A stretch of DNA of 64,000 bases, from positions 1,348,501 through 1,412,500 of the forward strand of contig CP009416.1 of the NCBI GenBank assembly GCA_000818095.1, in the 5' to 3' direction. Of the stretch, positions 17,443-26,179 are shown in pieces (the stretch's first letter is position 1; the number at the start of each line of letters is the position of its first letter). Source of the DNA: Jeotgalibacillus malaysiensis. GTDB lineage: Bacteria; Bacillota; Bacilli; Bacillales; Jeotgalibacillaceae. Below the pieces are notes generated by a model, which saw only the letters and a program-made list of their open reading frames with translations, was not told the DNA's origin and did not search any database. The position numbers and the translations under genes are program-made.

Positions 17443-18453
17443 TTGGCAAATGGTTATATTCAAGTAACGATTCTTCAGACGAATGACGTTCATGGACACG
17501 TAAAATCCACCTCGCACTGGGGAACCGATCATATCCATGGGATGGCGAGGCTGTCATCTTTGATAAAAAACAGACGTCAGGACGATCCTGATCTGCTGTT
17601 AATTGATACCGGGGATATGCTAAAGGGCAGCCCGCTATCGTATCATTACGCGAAATATAATGATCATATGCCAAATCCGATGATCTCCATTATGAATCAC
17701 CTGGAATACGATTGTGCAGCGGTCGGGGAATATGATTTTGATTATGGACTGCCATTTTTAAGCCGTGCAGTCGGGCGGTCATTCTTCCCATGGCTTGCTG
17801 CAAATATTGTGCATAAAACGACAAAAGAACCTTATTTCGGTTTTCCTTATACGATAAAGTCAGTAAAAGGCGTGAAAGTTGCAGTACTTGGCATTTCTGC
17901 TACGAGAAAGCTCAATGATAAACCGTTTATTTTAAAAGACATCCTGATCGAGGACGCTTATATTGCCGCTAAAAGATGGGTAGGTTTTATTCATGAAAAC
18001 GAAAGTCCTGATCTTGTGATTTTGAATTATCATGGAGGCTTTGAGAATGAAACCGGCCGGAGTCTTGATCAGGGAGAGGAAATCTCAACAATTGATGGGA
18101 TTGATATTCTGCTGACTGCCCGGGAGCATAAAAAGATCTGTGAAAATATAAACGGTAAGTTTGTTATGCAGACGAGCGGCTATGGGATTGAACTTGGCGA
18201 GATCTTCGTCGCCCTATCAGCGTTCGGCTCATCTTACAAAGTAGAATCAATAGAAGGTTGCTTTCATGCAGCCGATAAAGTTGAAGCGGATGAAAAAGTC
18301 GAAAAGCTGGTTCATTTTCAGCAGCTTGAAACGATGAACTGGAGTTTGCGCGATAAAGTTTCAGCGCATTTTTCTCAAAATGATAAAGATGATCCCGTCA
18401 TAAATGAATGGTTGAAGAATTTGCGTCTTAAGGATTATATTGACTTCTTTTAG
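17443..18453 (+). CDS. Divergent metallophosphoesterase of the 5'-nucleotidase (UshA) type
   Basis: The protein has about 336 residues and no signal peptide. The first metal motif TNDVHGH (D15, H17) and DTGDMLKGSP match the N-terminal domain of 5'-nucleotidases. The third motif, normally GNHEFD, reads GEYDFD, so the metal-binding Asn and catalytic His are replaced. The usual GHTH reads TAREHK. The C-terminal substrate-binding domain of full enzymes is missing. It may act on another phosphate compound, or have lost hydrolysis. I chose TTG at 17443 with GAGGTG 6 nt before, rather than the GTG at 17434, which lies inside that site. Confidence 0.75.
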   Translation: MANGYIQVTILQTNDVHGHVKSTSHWGTDHIHGMARLSSLIKNRRQDDPDLLLIDTGDMLKGSPLSYHYAKYNDHMPNPMISIMNHLEYDCAAVGEYDFDYGLPFLSRAVGRSFFPWLAANIVHKTTKEPYFGFPYTIKSVKGVKVAVLGISATRKLNDKPFILKDILIEDAYIAAKRWVGFIHENESPDLVILNYHGGFENETGRSLDQGEEISTIDGIDILLTAREHKKICENINGKFVMQTSGYGIELGEIFVALSAFGSSYKVESIEGCFHAADKVEADEKVEKLVHFQQLETMNWSLRDKVSAHFSQNDKDDPVINEWLKNLRLKDYIDFF

Positions 18454-18469
18454 TGCTCATCGCTATACT
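18440..18469 (+). promoter_or_regulatory. SigA promoter of the MarR-family gene
   Basis: TTGACT (18440-18445) and TATACT (18464-18469) are 18 nt apart. The -35 overlaps the end of the preceding gene. Confidence 0.75.
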
Positions 18470-18504
18470 TTAAAAGATGAATCTGACAAAAGGAATGACT
18501 GTAT

Positions 18505-18954
18505 ATGACAGATGGAGCGGATTATAACCAATCATTAAAATTATTTATTGTTTTATCCAGAGCGTATAAAGCAATTAATGAATCAAGCAGTAAGCTTTTC
18601 CAGGCACATGGCTTAAACCCGACTGAATTCGGCGTGCTTGAATTACTCTACCATAAAGGAAAGCAGCCGCTTCAGAAAATCGGCGGAAAGATTCTGCTTG
18701 CAAGCGGAAGTATTACTTATGTGGTAGATAAACTTGAGAAAAAGGGGCTGATCTCAAGAATTGCTTCCCCTGAAGACAGAAGAGTAACCTATGCTGTGAT
18801 TACAGATGAAGGCCATCAATTTATGAGCGAGATCTTTCCTGAGCATGAAAAGAACCTTCATGAGCTGATGACGGCATTATCAGATGATGAACAAAAGCAG
18901 GCAATTGAACTGCTGAAAAAGCTTGGTCTTTCTATTAAAGATCTATCTTATTAA
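18505..18954 (+). CDS. MarR-family transcriptional regulator, YkvE-like
   Basis: The protein has 149 residues. A winged helix-turn-helix lies at about 45-110 (PTEFGVLELLYHKG, GSITYVVDKLEKKGLI, and the wing SPEDRRVTYAVIT), between helices for dimer formation. The overall look is close to the OhrR/YkvE group, but the N-terminal cysteine of OhrR is absent, so peroxide sensing by that route is unlikely. It has its own promoter and terminator and stands as a single gene, followed by an M3 peptidase. The ATG has AAGGAATG upstream. Targets cannot be read from the window. Confidence 0.88.
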   Translation: MTDGADYNQSLKLFIVLSRAYKAINESSSKLFQAHGLNPTEFGVLELLYHKGKQPLQKIGGKILLASGSITYVVDKLEKKGLISRIASPEDRRVTYAVITDEGHQFMSEIFPEHEKNLHELMTALSDDEQKQAIELLKKLGLSIKDLSY

Positions 18955-18974
18955 TAGAATAATTAATGTTTTTT

Positions 18975-19004
18975 AAAAACACCGGTGTGATCCGGTGTTT
19001 TTTT
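18975..19004 (+). terminator. Terminator of the MarR-family gene
   Basis: AAAAACACCGG pairs with CCGGTGTTTTT around TGTGAT, followed by further T. Confidence 0.92.
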
Positions 19005-19076
19005 GCGCTCATAAGCAGGAAGCAGGCCTCAGTCAGTAGAAGTAAATGATTGAACTTAAATTAAAGGAGAATGATG

Positions 19077-20774
19077 ATGCTTACATTTAGTAATTATGAA
19101 TACAAACGTCCTGACATAAACCAGGTGAAGTCTCAGTTCAATGTGTTACTTGAGTCATTTCAGCATGCCGGCAGCTTTCAGGAGCAAAAGGACCTGATCA
19201 TAAAGATCAATCAGCTGAGAGATGATGTTTCAACTCAGGGGAACCTTGCATTTATCAGAGCATCAATAGATACGAAAGATGAATTTTATGAAAGTGAACG
19301 TAACTATTTTGATGAAGTGCAGCCGGAATTTGAAGAGTTAACCACAGCTTTTTATAAAGTGCTGGTAAATTCCCCTTATCGTAAGGAGCTTGAAGAACAG
19401 TGGGGACAGCAGTTCTTTGATCTGGCAGATTTCTCAATTAAATCATTCACTCCTGAGATTATTCCTTTGCTGCAGGAAGAAAACCGACTGGCATCTGAAT
19501 ATTCAAAGCTTGTCGCTTCAGCGGAAATTGAATTTGGAAATGAAACGCTGACACTGGCTCAAATCGACCCATACACAGAGTCAACTGATCGTGAAATAAG
19601 AGAAAAAGCAGTAAAAGCTAAGTTTGACTTCTTTGCAGATCATGAAGCCAAATTCGATCTATTGTATGACAGCCTTGTCAAAACGAGACATGAAATCGCT
19701 TTAAAGCTTGGATATGAAAACTTTGTGGATGTGGGCTATTTGAGAATGCTGAGAGTGGATTACGATGCAAATCAAGTAGCAAAATTCCGTGAACAGGTTC
19801 GTACATATGTTGTGCCGCTTGCAACAAAGCTCAGACAGCGTCAGCAGGAACGGATCGGAGTTTCGGAGCTGAAGTTTTGGGATGAATCACTGGAATTCTT
19901 AACGGGCAACGCAAATCCTCAGGGGGGTCCGGAATGGATTATCGTTAAAGGTAAGCAGATGTATCAGGAGCTGTCAGATGAAACAAATGAATTTTTTACA
20001 TTTATGAATGACCGTGAACTGATGGACCTTGAGGCTAAAAAGGGAAAAGAAGCAGGTGGCTACTGTACATTTATTGAAAACTATGAAGCGCCTTTTATTT
20101 TCTCTAACTTTAATGGTACTTCCGGTGATATTGATGTATTAACGCATGAAGCGGGTCACGCTTTTCAGGTCTATATGAGCAGGCACTCAAGTATTCCTGA
20201 ATATATATGGCCAACACATGAAGCAGCTGAAATACATTCAATGAGTATGGAATTTCTGACCTGGCCGTGGATGGAGAACTTCTTTGGCGATCAGACTGAA
20301 AAGTACAAGTTTGCCCATTTGAGCAGCGGTATTTTGTTTTTACCTTACGGGGTGGCTGTTGACGAATTCCAGCATCGTGTTTATGAAAAACCTGAAATGA
20401 CGCCTGCTGAGAGAAAAGCAGTCTGGAAGGAGCTTGAGGCAATCTATCTGCCGCATCGCAACTATGGCGATCACGACTACCTGAACCGTGGAGGTGTATG
20501 GCAGAGGCAGGGACATATCTACGAAGCCCCATTTTATTATATCGATTATACGCTTGCTCAGATTTGTGCGTTTCAGTTCTGGAAGAAATCAAGAGAAGAC
20601 TTTGACAGTGCATGGAAGGATTACGTGCATTTATGTAAGCTTGGGGGTTCAAAGTCGTTTACGAATCTTGTAAAAGAAGCAAACCTTCAGTCTCCGTTTG
20701 AAGAAGGCAGCCTTGAGTCTGTTGTGAAAGAAATTGAAAACTGGCTTGATGAAGTGGATGATCAAAAGCTTTAA
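19077..20774 (+). CDS. M3-family oligoendopeptidase
   Basis: The protein has about 565 residues, usual for the M3 oligoendopeptidase F-like family. The zinc motif is HEAGH (H357-H361), followed by the third-ligand segment HEAAEIHSMSMEF. These cytoplasmic metallopeptidases cut short peptides. Three tandem ATG codons (19071, 19074, 19077) follow AAGGAG, and the third has the best spacing (7 nt). It is a single gene between the MarR terminator and a repeat element. Confidence 0.92.
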   Translation: MLTFSNYEYKRPDINQVKSQFNVLLESFQHAGSFQEQKDLIIKINQLRDDVSTQGNLAFIRASIDTKDEFYESERNYFDEVQPEFEELTTAFYKVLVNSPYRKELEEQWGQQFFDLADFSIKSFTPEIIPLLQEENRLASEYSKLVASAEIEFGNETLTLAQIDPYTESTDREIREKAVKAKFDFFADHEAKFDLLYDSLVKTRHEIALKLGYENFVDVGYLRMLRVDYDANQVAKFREQVRTYVVPLATKLRQRQQERIGVSELKFWDESLEFLTGNANPQGGPEWIIVKGKQMYQELSDETNEFFTFMNDRELMDLEAKKGKEAGGYCTFIENYEAPFIFSNFNGTSGDIDVLTHEAGHAFQVYMSRHSSIPEYIWPTHEAAEIHSMSMEFLTWPWMENFFGDQTEKYKFAHLSSGILFLPYGVAVDEFQHRVYEKPEMTPAERKAVWKELEAIYLPHRNYGDHDYLNRGGVWQRQGHIYEAPFYYIDYTLAQICAFQFWKKSREDFDSAWKDYVHLCKLGGSKSFTNLVKEANLQSPFEEGSLESVVKEIENWLDEVDDQKL

Positions 20775-20778
20775 GATT

Positions 20779-20996
20779 ACTTTTTAAAAGGCTTTGTTAA
20801 AGCGGGCTGTTGATTTCCGCTTCAGGGGGACGCTTTCCGCAGGTGCGCCGTTTTGTGGCGCCATCCCTGCCTCCTCGACGCTTTGCGTCTGCGGGGTCTC
20901 ACCTGTCACGCTTCTCCTGCAGGAGTCGCCCTATCCGGCTACAATCACCAGCTGTGCAAAAACAACATCGATCTTTAACATGGCTTTTTAAAAAGT
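20779..20996. mobile_element. MITE-like intergenic repeat of 218 bp with terminal inverted repeats
   Basis: The ends 20779-20802 and 20973-20996 are 24-bp inverted repeats that agree at 21 positions. The inner part is GC-richer than its surroundings and contains nested arms such as GGTGCGCCGTTTTGTGGCGCC and GACGCTTTGCGTC. It resembles a repeat family I recognise in Bacillales intergenic DNA (core TTGATTTCCGCTTCAGG and the CTTCTCCTGCAGGAGTCG segment). There is no transposase gene inside. Three more decayed relatives lie at 4880-4965, 25143-25166 and 51578-51660. Confidence 0.8.
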
Positions 20997-20997
20997 T

Positions 20998-21039
20998 AAG
21001 TAAAAGGGAGAGACAGCTGAATGTCTCTCCCTTTTACTT
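20998..21039. terminator. Bidirectional terminator between the repeat element and clpE
   Basis: AAGTAAAAGGGAGAGACA pairs with TGTCTCTCCCTTTTACTT. It lies 2 nt past the clpE stop and, with its T-rich arms, can end transcripts from either side. Confidence 0.85.
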
Positions 21040-21040
21040 A

Positions 21041-23125
21041 TTACATCTTTTCAATTTTGATTTCATCATTTACAAGCACTGCTCTCAGCTGCTTGTCTTC
21101 AGGATGATCGTAGACAAAATCAGTCACCTGATCTTCAATCGTTTCCTGAATCACTCTTCTGAGAGGACGCGCCCCAAATGATGGATGATAGGCGAGCTCA
21201 GCAATTTTCTCTTTCACTTCCTCAGTTACTTCAAGCTTCATCTGCTGTTCCTCAATCAGCTCGTGTAACTCATTGAGCATAAGGTCAACAATTTTAATCA
21301 GATGTTCTTTACCAAGTGAGTCAAATTCAATAATACTGTCAAATCTGTTCAGGAATTCCGGCTTAAAGAAATCACTTAATGATTCAAGGATCGATGTTTC
21401 ATCGGCAGTCTGTGTAGCACCAAAACCGACCGCTTTCTTTCTGTTTCCGATTCCTGCGTTACTTGTCATAATGATCACAGTTTCTTTAAAGCTTACTGTG
21501 CGGCCCTGACTGTCAGTTAATCTGCCGTCCTCCATAATCTGCAGGAACATATGCATCACATCAGGATGCGCTTTTTCAATTTCATCGAGCAGCAGAATGG
21601 TATAAGGTGAGCGGCGTACCTTTTCTGTCAGCTGACCTGCCTGATCGTGACCGACATATCCTGGTGGTGAACCAATTAATTTAGATACACTGTGTTTTTC
21701 CATATACTCACTCATATCGAGACGAATCATGTGATCTTTCGAGCCGAATAATTCTTCTGCAAGTGTTTTTGACAGTTCTGTTTTACCGACTCCGGTTGGG
21801 CCTACAAATAAGAATGATCCTGCCGGGCGATTTTTGGACTTGAGTCCTGCACGGCTTCTGCGTACAGCTTTTGCTACACGCTTGACCGCTTCATTTTGTC
21901 CAATCACATGATGACGGAGGTTTTCTTCAAGCTCGGCCATCTTTTTGTGCTCATCCTGCTCAAGCTTACCGACTGGAATACCTGTTTTACGTTCAATTAA
22001 TTTCTGAATAAGTTCAATCTGAACAACAGGTTTTTCAGAGGAAACCGGCTGATTGAGCGCTTTTTCAAGGTCTTCTTCTTCATCTCTGAGTTTTGCTGCT
22101 TTTTCATATTCTTCATGCTTAAGCGCTTCTTCTTTTTCAGCATGAATCACCTTAAGCCGTTTCTGGACAGCATCCTTGTCAGCATGGTCAAGTGTTAGAT
22201 TCAGCTTCGAACCTGCTTCATCCATCAAATCGATTGCCTTATCCGGAAGGAAGCGGTCCTGAATATAGCGTTTTGACAGTGTAACAGTCGCTTCAATTGC
22301 TTCAGGACTATATGTCACACCGTGATAATCTTCATATCTCGGTGCGAGACCTTTAAGGATGTCGATCGCTTCTGAGATAGAAGGTTCTTTCAGGTGAATT
22401 GGCTGGAATCTGCGTTCAAGTGCAGCGTCTTTTTCAATTTTACGATATTCAGACAGTGTTGTCGCACCAACCAGCTGCAGTTCACCACGAGCAAGAGCCG
22501 GCTTCAGAATATTTCCTGCATCCATTGATCCTTCAGCTGATCCCGCACCAACGATCTGGTGAATCTCATCAATAAAAAGGATAATATTTTTTCGCTGCTG
22601 GAGTTCGCTGATCAGCTGCTTCATTCTTTCTTCAAACTGCCCTCTGATCCCTGTATTTGAAACGAGGGAAGCTACATCTAATAAAATCACTTCTTTTTGC
22701 TTTAATTTCTGAGGTACTGACCCTTCAGCAATTTTAAGAGCTAATCCTTCTGCTGCAGCAGTCTTACCAATACCGGGTTCACCGATCAGTACCGGGTTAT
22801 TTTTGTTTCTTCTATTCAATATTTCAATCATTTGTTCTATTTCTGCATCACGGCCGATGACAGGGTCAATCAGTCCTGCACCTGCCAGGTTTGTCAGATT
22901 TCTTCCGTACTCTTCAAGCAGTCCCTGTTCAGTAGCAGGCTCCTGCTGCTTCGCCTGTTCAAAAGGCTGAAACTGATCATGACCTTTTTTATTCATAGCG
23001 GCATGCAGCTTTAAGCGCTCTTCTTTATAACAGGCGGAGCACAAATGAAAATTCTGTATCTGATCATTTAACTGGACTCTGAATTGAATATTTGCAGGTT
23101 TGCTCTGGCATTTTTGGCAAATCAT
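21041..23125 (-). CDS. clpE: ATP-dependent Clp protease ATPase subunit ClpE
   Basis: The protein has 694 residues. An N-terminal C4 zinc finger (C3, C6, C29, C32), which separates ClpE from ClpC, is followed by a first AAA+ domain (Walker A GEPGIGKT, 115-122), a UVR-type coiled region, a second AAA+ domain (GPTGVGKT), and a C-terminal D2-small domain. ClpE unfolds proteins for ClpP and is strongly induced by heat in Bacillus. The ATG has GGAGGAG upstream. Two CtsR boxes in and after the promoter predict release of CtsR repression under heat or disulfide stress. Confidence 0.97.
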   Translation of the reverse strand: MICQKCQSKPANIQFRVQLNDQIQNFHLCSACYKEERLKLHAAMNKKGHDQFQPFEQAKQQEPATEQGLLEEYGRNLTNLAGAGLIDPVIGRDAEIEQMIEILNRRNKNNPVLIGEPGIGKTAAAEGLALKIAEGSVPQKLKQKEVILLDVASLVSNTGIRGQFEERMKQLISELQQRKNIILFIDEIHQIVGAGSAEGSMDAGNILKPALARGELQLVGATTLSEYRKIEKDAALERRFQPIHLKEPSISEAIDILKGLAPRYEDYHGVTYSPEAIEATVTLSKRYIQDRFLPDKAIDLMDEAGSKLNLTLDHADKDAVQKRLKVIHAEKEEALKHEEYEKAAKLRDEEEDLEKALNQPVSSEKPVVQIELIQKLIERKTGIPVGKLEQDEHKKMAELEENLRHHVIGQNEAVKRVAKAVRRSRAGLKSKNRPAGSFLFVGPTGVGKTELSKTLAEELFGSKDHMIRLDMSEYMEKHSVSKLIGSPPGYVGHDQAGQLTEKVRRSPYTILLLDEIEKAHPDVMHMFLQIMEDGRLTDSQGRTVSFKETVIIMTSNAGIGNRKKAVGFGATQTADETSILESLSDFFKPEFLNRFDSIIEFDSLGKEHLIKIVDLMLNELHELIEEQQMKLEVTEEVKEKIAELAYHPSFGARPLRRVIQETIEDQVTDFVYDHPEDKQLRAVLVNDEIKIEKM

Positions 23126-23161
23126 TGTGACTCCTCCTTAAGTGAGTTTTGGTCAGTAAAG

Positions 23162-23217
23162 TTTGACTAACTTTGACTTTCTGATTTTAGTATACTTTGA
23201 CCTTTATTGACTTTCAA
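23162..23217 (-). promoter_or_regulatory. clpE promoter with two CtsR operators
   Basis: On the minus strand TTGAAA (23212-23217) and TATACT (23189-23194) are 17 nt apart. CtsR box A (AGTCAAAGTTAGTCAAA, 23162-23178) matches the heptad-repeat consensus and lies near the start point. Box B (AGTCAATAAAGGTCAAA, 23196-23212) fills the spacer. Together they should block polymerase efficiently. Confidence 0.92.
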
Positions 23218-23235
23218 GTAATAAGTTTCGGGATT

Positions 23236-23268
23236 TAAAAAACCCGCTTTCTTTGAAAGAAAACGGGT
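23236..23268 (-). terminator. Terminator of the acidic lipoprotein gene
   Basis: On the minus strand ACCCGTTTTCTTTC pairs with GAAAGCGGGT (imperfect), followed by six T. Confidence 0.8.
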
Positions 23269-23276
23269 CTCATTTG

Positions 23277-24050
23277 TTATTGAATGGTATCAGCCATTTG
23301 CAGAAATGCATCCTCAAGACCGGAATCAGCTTTCGAGTATATTGCAATTCTTACATATTGATTGTCAGTTTCATATAAATAAGTTTTAAACTGTTCTTCA
23401 CTTAGTGTTGCTTCATAACCACTGATTACTTCACTTGCGCTATTTTCAGGTGTCCATTCAGCAGCGGACTCTCCCTGGATTGCATCAGCCTGGCCTTTCA
23501 TCTGTTCTTCAATCAATGACGCCTCAGACTCAGCTTTTGGATACGTGTAGACTCTCATATACTGAGCGCCGTCCTCATCATAAAATACCTGATCCACATT
23601 TGGCTCTTCAGGTGTGAAAGTAAATCCTTCAGCGACATACATGCTGTAGTTATTTTCTTCACTTTCCTGAAGAAATGCTGTACGTTCAGTTTTTTCACCG
23701 CCGATTGTCAATGTCATTGGCTGTTCAAGGAGACGCATCTCGGTTCCTTCTTCACTGTTTCCATCTTGAGTATCTTCTTCAGATCCTTCTTCTGTGGATT
23801 CTTCTGCAGGCTCCTCTTCAATGGATGATGAATCATCTGCTTCTTCCGCAGGTTCTTCTGCAGGCTCCTCAGTTTCCTCATCAGGTGTTTCAGTATCTTC
23901 ACCTGATTCTTCAACCGTCTCTTCACTTGTTTCTTCAGTGCTTTCGTTCTGCTGACTGCCATTTGTTTCATCCTGTGCGCTTTCAGTTCCGCAGGCTGCC
24001 ATAAACGCTGCGAGTATAAGTACAAGTATGAATGCTGTAAACTTTTTCAT
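23277..24050 (-). CDS. Acidic secreted lipoprotein of unknown function
   Basis: The protein is about 257 residues. An N-terminal signal peptide ends in a lipobox (LAAFMAAC, Cys near residue 20), so it should be lipid-anchored on the outer membrane face. Residues about 25-105 are a disordered Glu/Ser/Thr-rich linker. Residues about 110-257 form a folded domain that I do not recognise. The ATG at 24050 has GGAGG at 7 nt, while the ATG at 24056 is too close to it. An ECF-type promoter lies upstream, pointing to an envelope-stress role. That role is inference. Confidence 0.8.
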   Translation of the reverse strand: MKKFTAFILVLILAAFMAACGTESAQDETNGSQQNESTEETSEETVEESGEDTETPDEETEEPAEEPAEEADDSSSIEEEPAEESTEEGSEEDTQDGNSEEGTEMRLLEQPMTLTIGGEKTERTAFLQESEENNYSMYVAEGFTFTPEEPNVDQVFYDEDGAQYMRVYTYPKAESEASLIEEQMKGQADAIQGESAAEWTPENSASEVISGYEATLSEEQFKTYLYETDNQYVRIAIYSKADSGLEDAFLQMADTIQ

Positions 24051-24091
24051 GATCATTCCTCCATTTCAATATGTATGCGCTTATAACAACA

Positions 24092-24117
24092 GACGTATGA
24101 GCATTGTAAAAGTTTCA
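24092..24117 (-). promoter_or_regulatory. ECF sigma-type promoter (SigW/SigM-like) of the lipoprotein gene
   Basis: On the minus strand TGAAAC (24112-24117) and CGTC (24092-24095) are 16 nt apart, matching Bacillus ECF promoters. The predicted leader is about 35 nt. Confidence 0.7.
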
Positions 24118-24170
24118 AAAAAGTCATAAAGTGATATAGATAATGAGTAAAGTAAAGCAGGTGAAAAATA

Positions 24171-24365
24171 GTGAATAAAGAAGAAGCATATGAATTACTC
24201 GAACAGTTAAAGAATGGACAAGTAGATGAAGTGATCGTTAGTAAAGATGATTTTGATTTGTTCAGGAGTGTGTTGACAGAAAGAGAGGACTTTAAGCATT
24301 TCCGGGGAATTGCGGGGCATTACGGAAAAACGGTCTATCAATATCTTGATGAGCCAAGAAGCTGA
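24171..24365 (+). CDS. Small hypothetical protein, 64 residues
   Basis: This is an acidic, soluble 64-residue protein with N-terminal helical heptads (EEAYELLEQLKNG) and no membrane segment or cysteine. It starts at GTG 24171 with AGGTGA upstream. The next gene (an SDR) begins 12 nt after its stop, so the two are probably one operon. I do not recognise the family. The C-terminal part (FRGIAGHYGKTVYQYL) looks like a conserved core. Confidence 0.65.
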   Translation: MNKEEAYELLEQLKNGQVDEVIVSKDDFDLFRSVLTEREDFKHFRGIAGHYGKTVYQYLDEPRS

Positions 24366-24376
24366 GGAGGAGTTAG

Positions 24377-25093
24377 ATGAAGACGGTCATCGTAACAGGT
24401 GCTGCAAATGGAATCGGACTCGCCATTGCAAAAGCTTATGTGAATGATGGGGCTTTTGTATATATGGTGGATATCAATGAAAAACGGCTGAATGAGGAAG
24501 CAGGAAAGTTAGAGCAGACTGAAGCAATCACTGCTGATGTTTCAAACTATGAGCAGGTAAAAAATCTGTTTGCTCATGTAAAAGACAAATCAGGCACGAT
24601 TGATATTTTAATTAACAATGCAGGCATCTCTAAGTTCAAATCGATTTGGGAAGTAACAGTAGAAGATTGGGAAGGTATTCTGCATACAAATCTTTCAAGC
24701 GTATTCTATTGTTCAAGGGAGGCAGCACTGTTGATGGACCAAGGAGGAGCAATTGTAAACCTCTGTTCAACGCGTGCCCATATGTCTGAGCCTAATACTG
24801 AAGGATATGCAGCAACAAAAGGTGGGATTTTTGCGCTAACCCATTCCCTGGCAGTTACTTTATCTGAAAAAGAAATTACAGTGAATGCAATCAGTCCGGG
24901 CTGGATCCATACAGGGAACTATGAAGAACTGCGGAAAATTGATCATGATCAGCACCTTTCTAATAGAGTTGGAAAGCCGGAAGATATTGCGAGAGCGTGT
25001 CTGTTTCTGACAGATGAATCAAACAATTTTATTAACGGTGAAAACCTTGTTATCGATGGCGGTATGACAAGAAAAATGATTTATGAGCATTGA
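24377..25093 (+). CDS. Short-chain dehydrogenase/reductase
   Basis: The protein has 238 residues and is a classical SDR: cofactor motif TGAANGIG (8-15), NNAG segment, active-site Ser in CSTRAH, Tyr-Lys in YAATKGG, and the C-terminal GGMTRK end. It resembles 3-oxoacyl-ACP reductases and glucose dehydrogenase-type enzymes. The substrate is undetermined. GAGGAGG precedes the ATG. It follows the 64-residue gene and is closed by a terminator. Confidence 0.85.
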   Translation: MKTVIVTGAANGIGLAIAKAYVNDGAFVYMVDINEKRLNEEAGKLEQTEAITADVSNYEQVKNLFAHVKDKSGTIDILINNAGISKFKSIWEVTVEDWEGILHTNLSSVFYCSREAALLMDQGGAIVNLCSTRAHMSEPNTEGYAATKGGIFALTHSLAVTLSEKEITVNAISPGWIHTGNYEELRKIDHDQHLSNRVGKPEDIARACLFLTDESNNFINGENLVIDGGMTRKMIYEH

Positions 25094-25111
25094 TGGAAGA
25101 CCATATAGAAA

Positions 25112-25140
25112 AGGGAGGCACAAGCTGTCTCTCTTTTTTT
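25112..25140 (+). terminator. Terminator after the SDR gene
   Basis: AGGGAGGCA pairs with TGTCTCTCT (two G-U pairs) around CAAGC, and a long T-run follows. Confidence 0.75.
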
Positions 25141-25142
25141 GG

Positions 25143-25166
25143 CGTTGTTAAGGCTGGCTGTTGATA
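25143..25166 (+). repeat. Remnant of the left end of the dispersed repeat
   Basis: GTTGTTAAGGCTGGCTGTTGAT resembles the left end of the element at 20779-20996 (TTTGTTAAAGCGGGCTGTTGAT). Nothing of the rest remains. Confidence 0.5.
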
Positions 25167-25246
25167 AACGAATAAATTAATATGAAACCTTTAGTCAGAA
25201 TGTTAAGTATACTAATCATAAGGTATTAAAAGTAAGGAGAGATACA

Positions 25247-26176
25247 ATGAAACATGCATTGATTAAAGAAGTGGGTAAAGCGGTTATCGGTAAGGAGAGG
25301 GAAGTTGAACTATTAACAATTGCTCTTCTTCAGGGAGGACATGTTCTGCTTGAGAGCGTACCAGGGACAGGAAAAACACTGCTGGCTAAATCATACGCTA
25401 AAGCCTGCGGAGGAGAATATGCACGCATTCAGTTTACACCGGATGTACTCCCGTCAGACGTAACAGGACTTCATTTTTTCAATCCGGAAACAAGATCCTT
25501 TGAACTGAAAAAAGGGCCGGTCATGACAAATTTTCTGCTGGCTGATGAAATCAACCGGGCAACACCCAGAACACAGTCAAGTCTGCTCGAAGTAATGGAA
25601 GAAAAACAGGTAACGATTGATGGGGAAACGCTTGTTTCTTCATTTCCCTTTATGGTGATTGCAACTCAAAACCCTGTTGAGTCACAGCAGGGGACATTCC
25701 CACTTCCATACGCTCAGCTGGACAGGTTTATGTTCAAGCTGCCATCAGATTATCCCCTCTACGAAGATGAATCAACGATCCTGAAGCAGTGGGTATCAGG
25801 AAGTGAGCTGCCCGAGCTTGAAGAAGTCATTTCAATTGATGAGATTAAGCAGGCTGCAAAGAAAGTAAGAGAAGTAGCTGTACATAATGAAATAACCGAC
25901 TATATTTTAACTTTAATCCGAGCGACCCGTACCCATCCCTCGATTGAACATGGGGCAAGTCCGAGAGCAGCAGTAACTCTATTAAAGGCTGCACAGGGCG
26001 CTGCGTTTTTGCAGGATAGACAGTATGTCTTGCCTGAAGATGTCAAAAGTCTTTTTCAGTTCGTACTCGGTCACAGAATTCAGCTGACAGCAGAAGCCTC
26101 ACTGATGAAAAATACTGAACAGGTATTACAGGATGTTTTAGCGTCAGCTGATGCACCGGTAGAGCTGAGGCTTTAA
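25247..26176 (+). CDS. MoxR-family AAA ATPase
   Basis: The protein has 309 residues, with Walker A SVPGTGKT (37-44), Walker B LLADEINRA, the sensor-like TQNPVESQQGT, and the MoxR lid with HGASPRAAVTLL. MoxR ATPases act as chaperones that mature partner proteins, usually together with DUF58 proteins, as encoded next here. The ATG has AAGGAGA upstream. A TATACT at 25208 lacks a good -35. A TGAAAC at 25183-25188 could instead be an ECF -35, but the matching CGT is missing. It is the first gene of a three-gene operon. Confidence 0.93.
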   Translation: MKHALIKEVGKAVIGKEREVELLTIALLQGGHVLLESVPGTGKTLLAKSYAKACGGEYARIQFTPDVLPSDVTGLHFFNPETRSFELKKGPVMTNFLLADEINRATPRTQSSLLEVMEEKQVTIDGETLVSSFPFMVIATQNPVESQQGTFPLPYAQLDRFMFKLPSDYPLYEDESTILKQWVSGSELPELEEVISIDEIKQAAKKVREVAVHNEITDYILTLIRATRTHPSIEHGASPRAAVTLLKAAQGAAFLQDRQYVLPEDVKSLFQFVLGHRIQLTAEASLMKNTEQVLQDVLASADAPVELRL

Positions 26177-26179
26177 GCG

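Noticed and set aside
20110-20652. Minus-strand frame of 180 codons inside the M3 peptidase gene
   Set aside because: It is antisense to an intact conserved enzyme including the HEAGH region, with no start signals or recognisable domain.
25183-25209. ECF-type promoter before moxR
   Set aside because: TGAAAC is present, but the -10 position reads AGTA instead of CGTA/CGTC. It is too weak to list as a feature.
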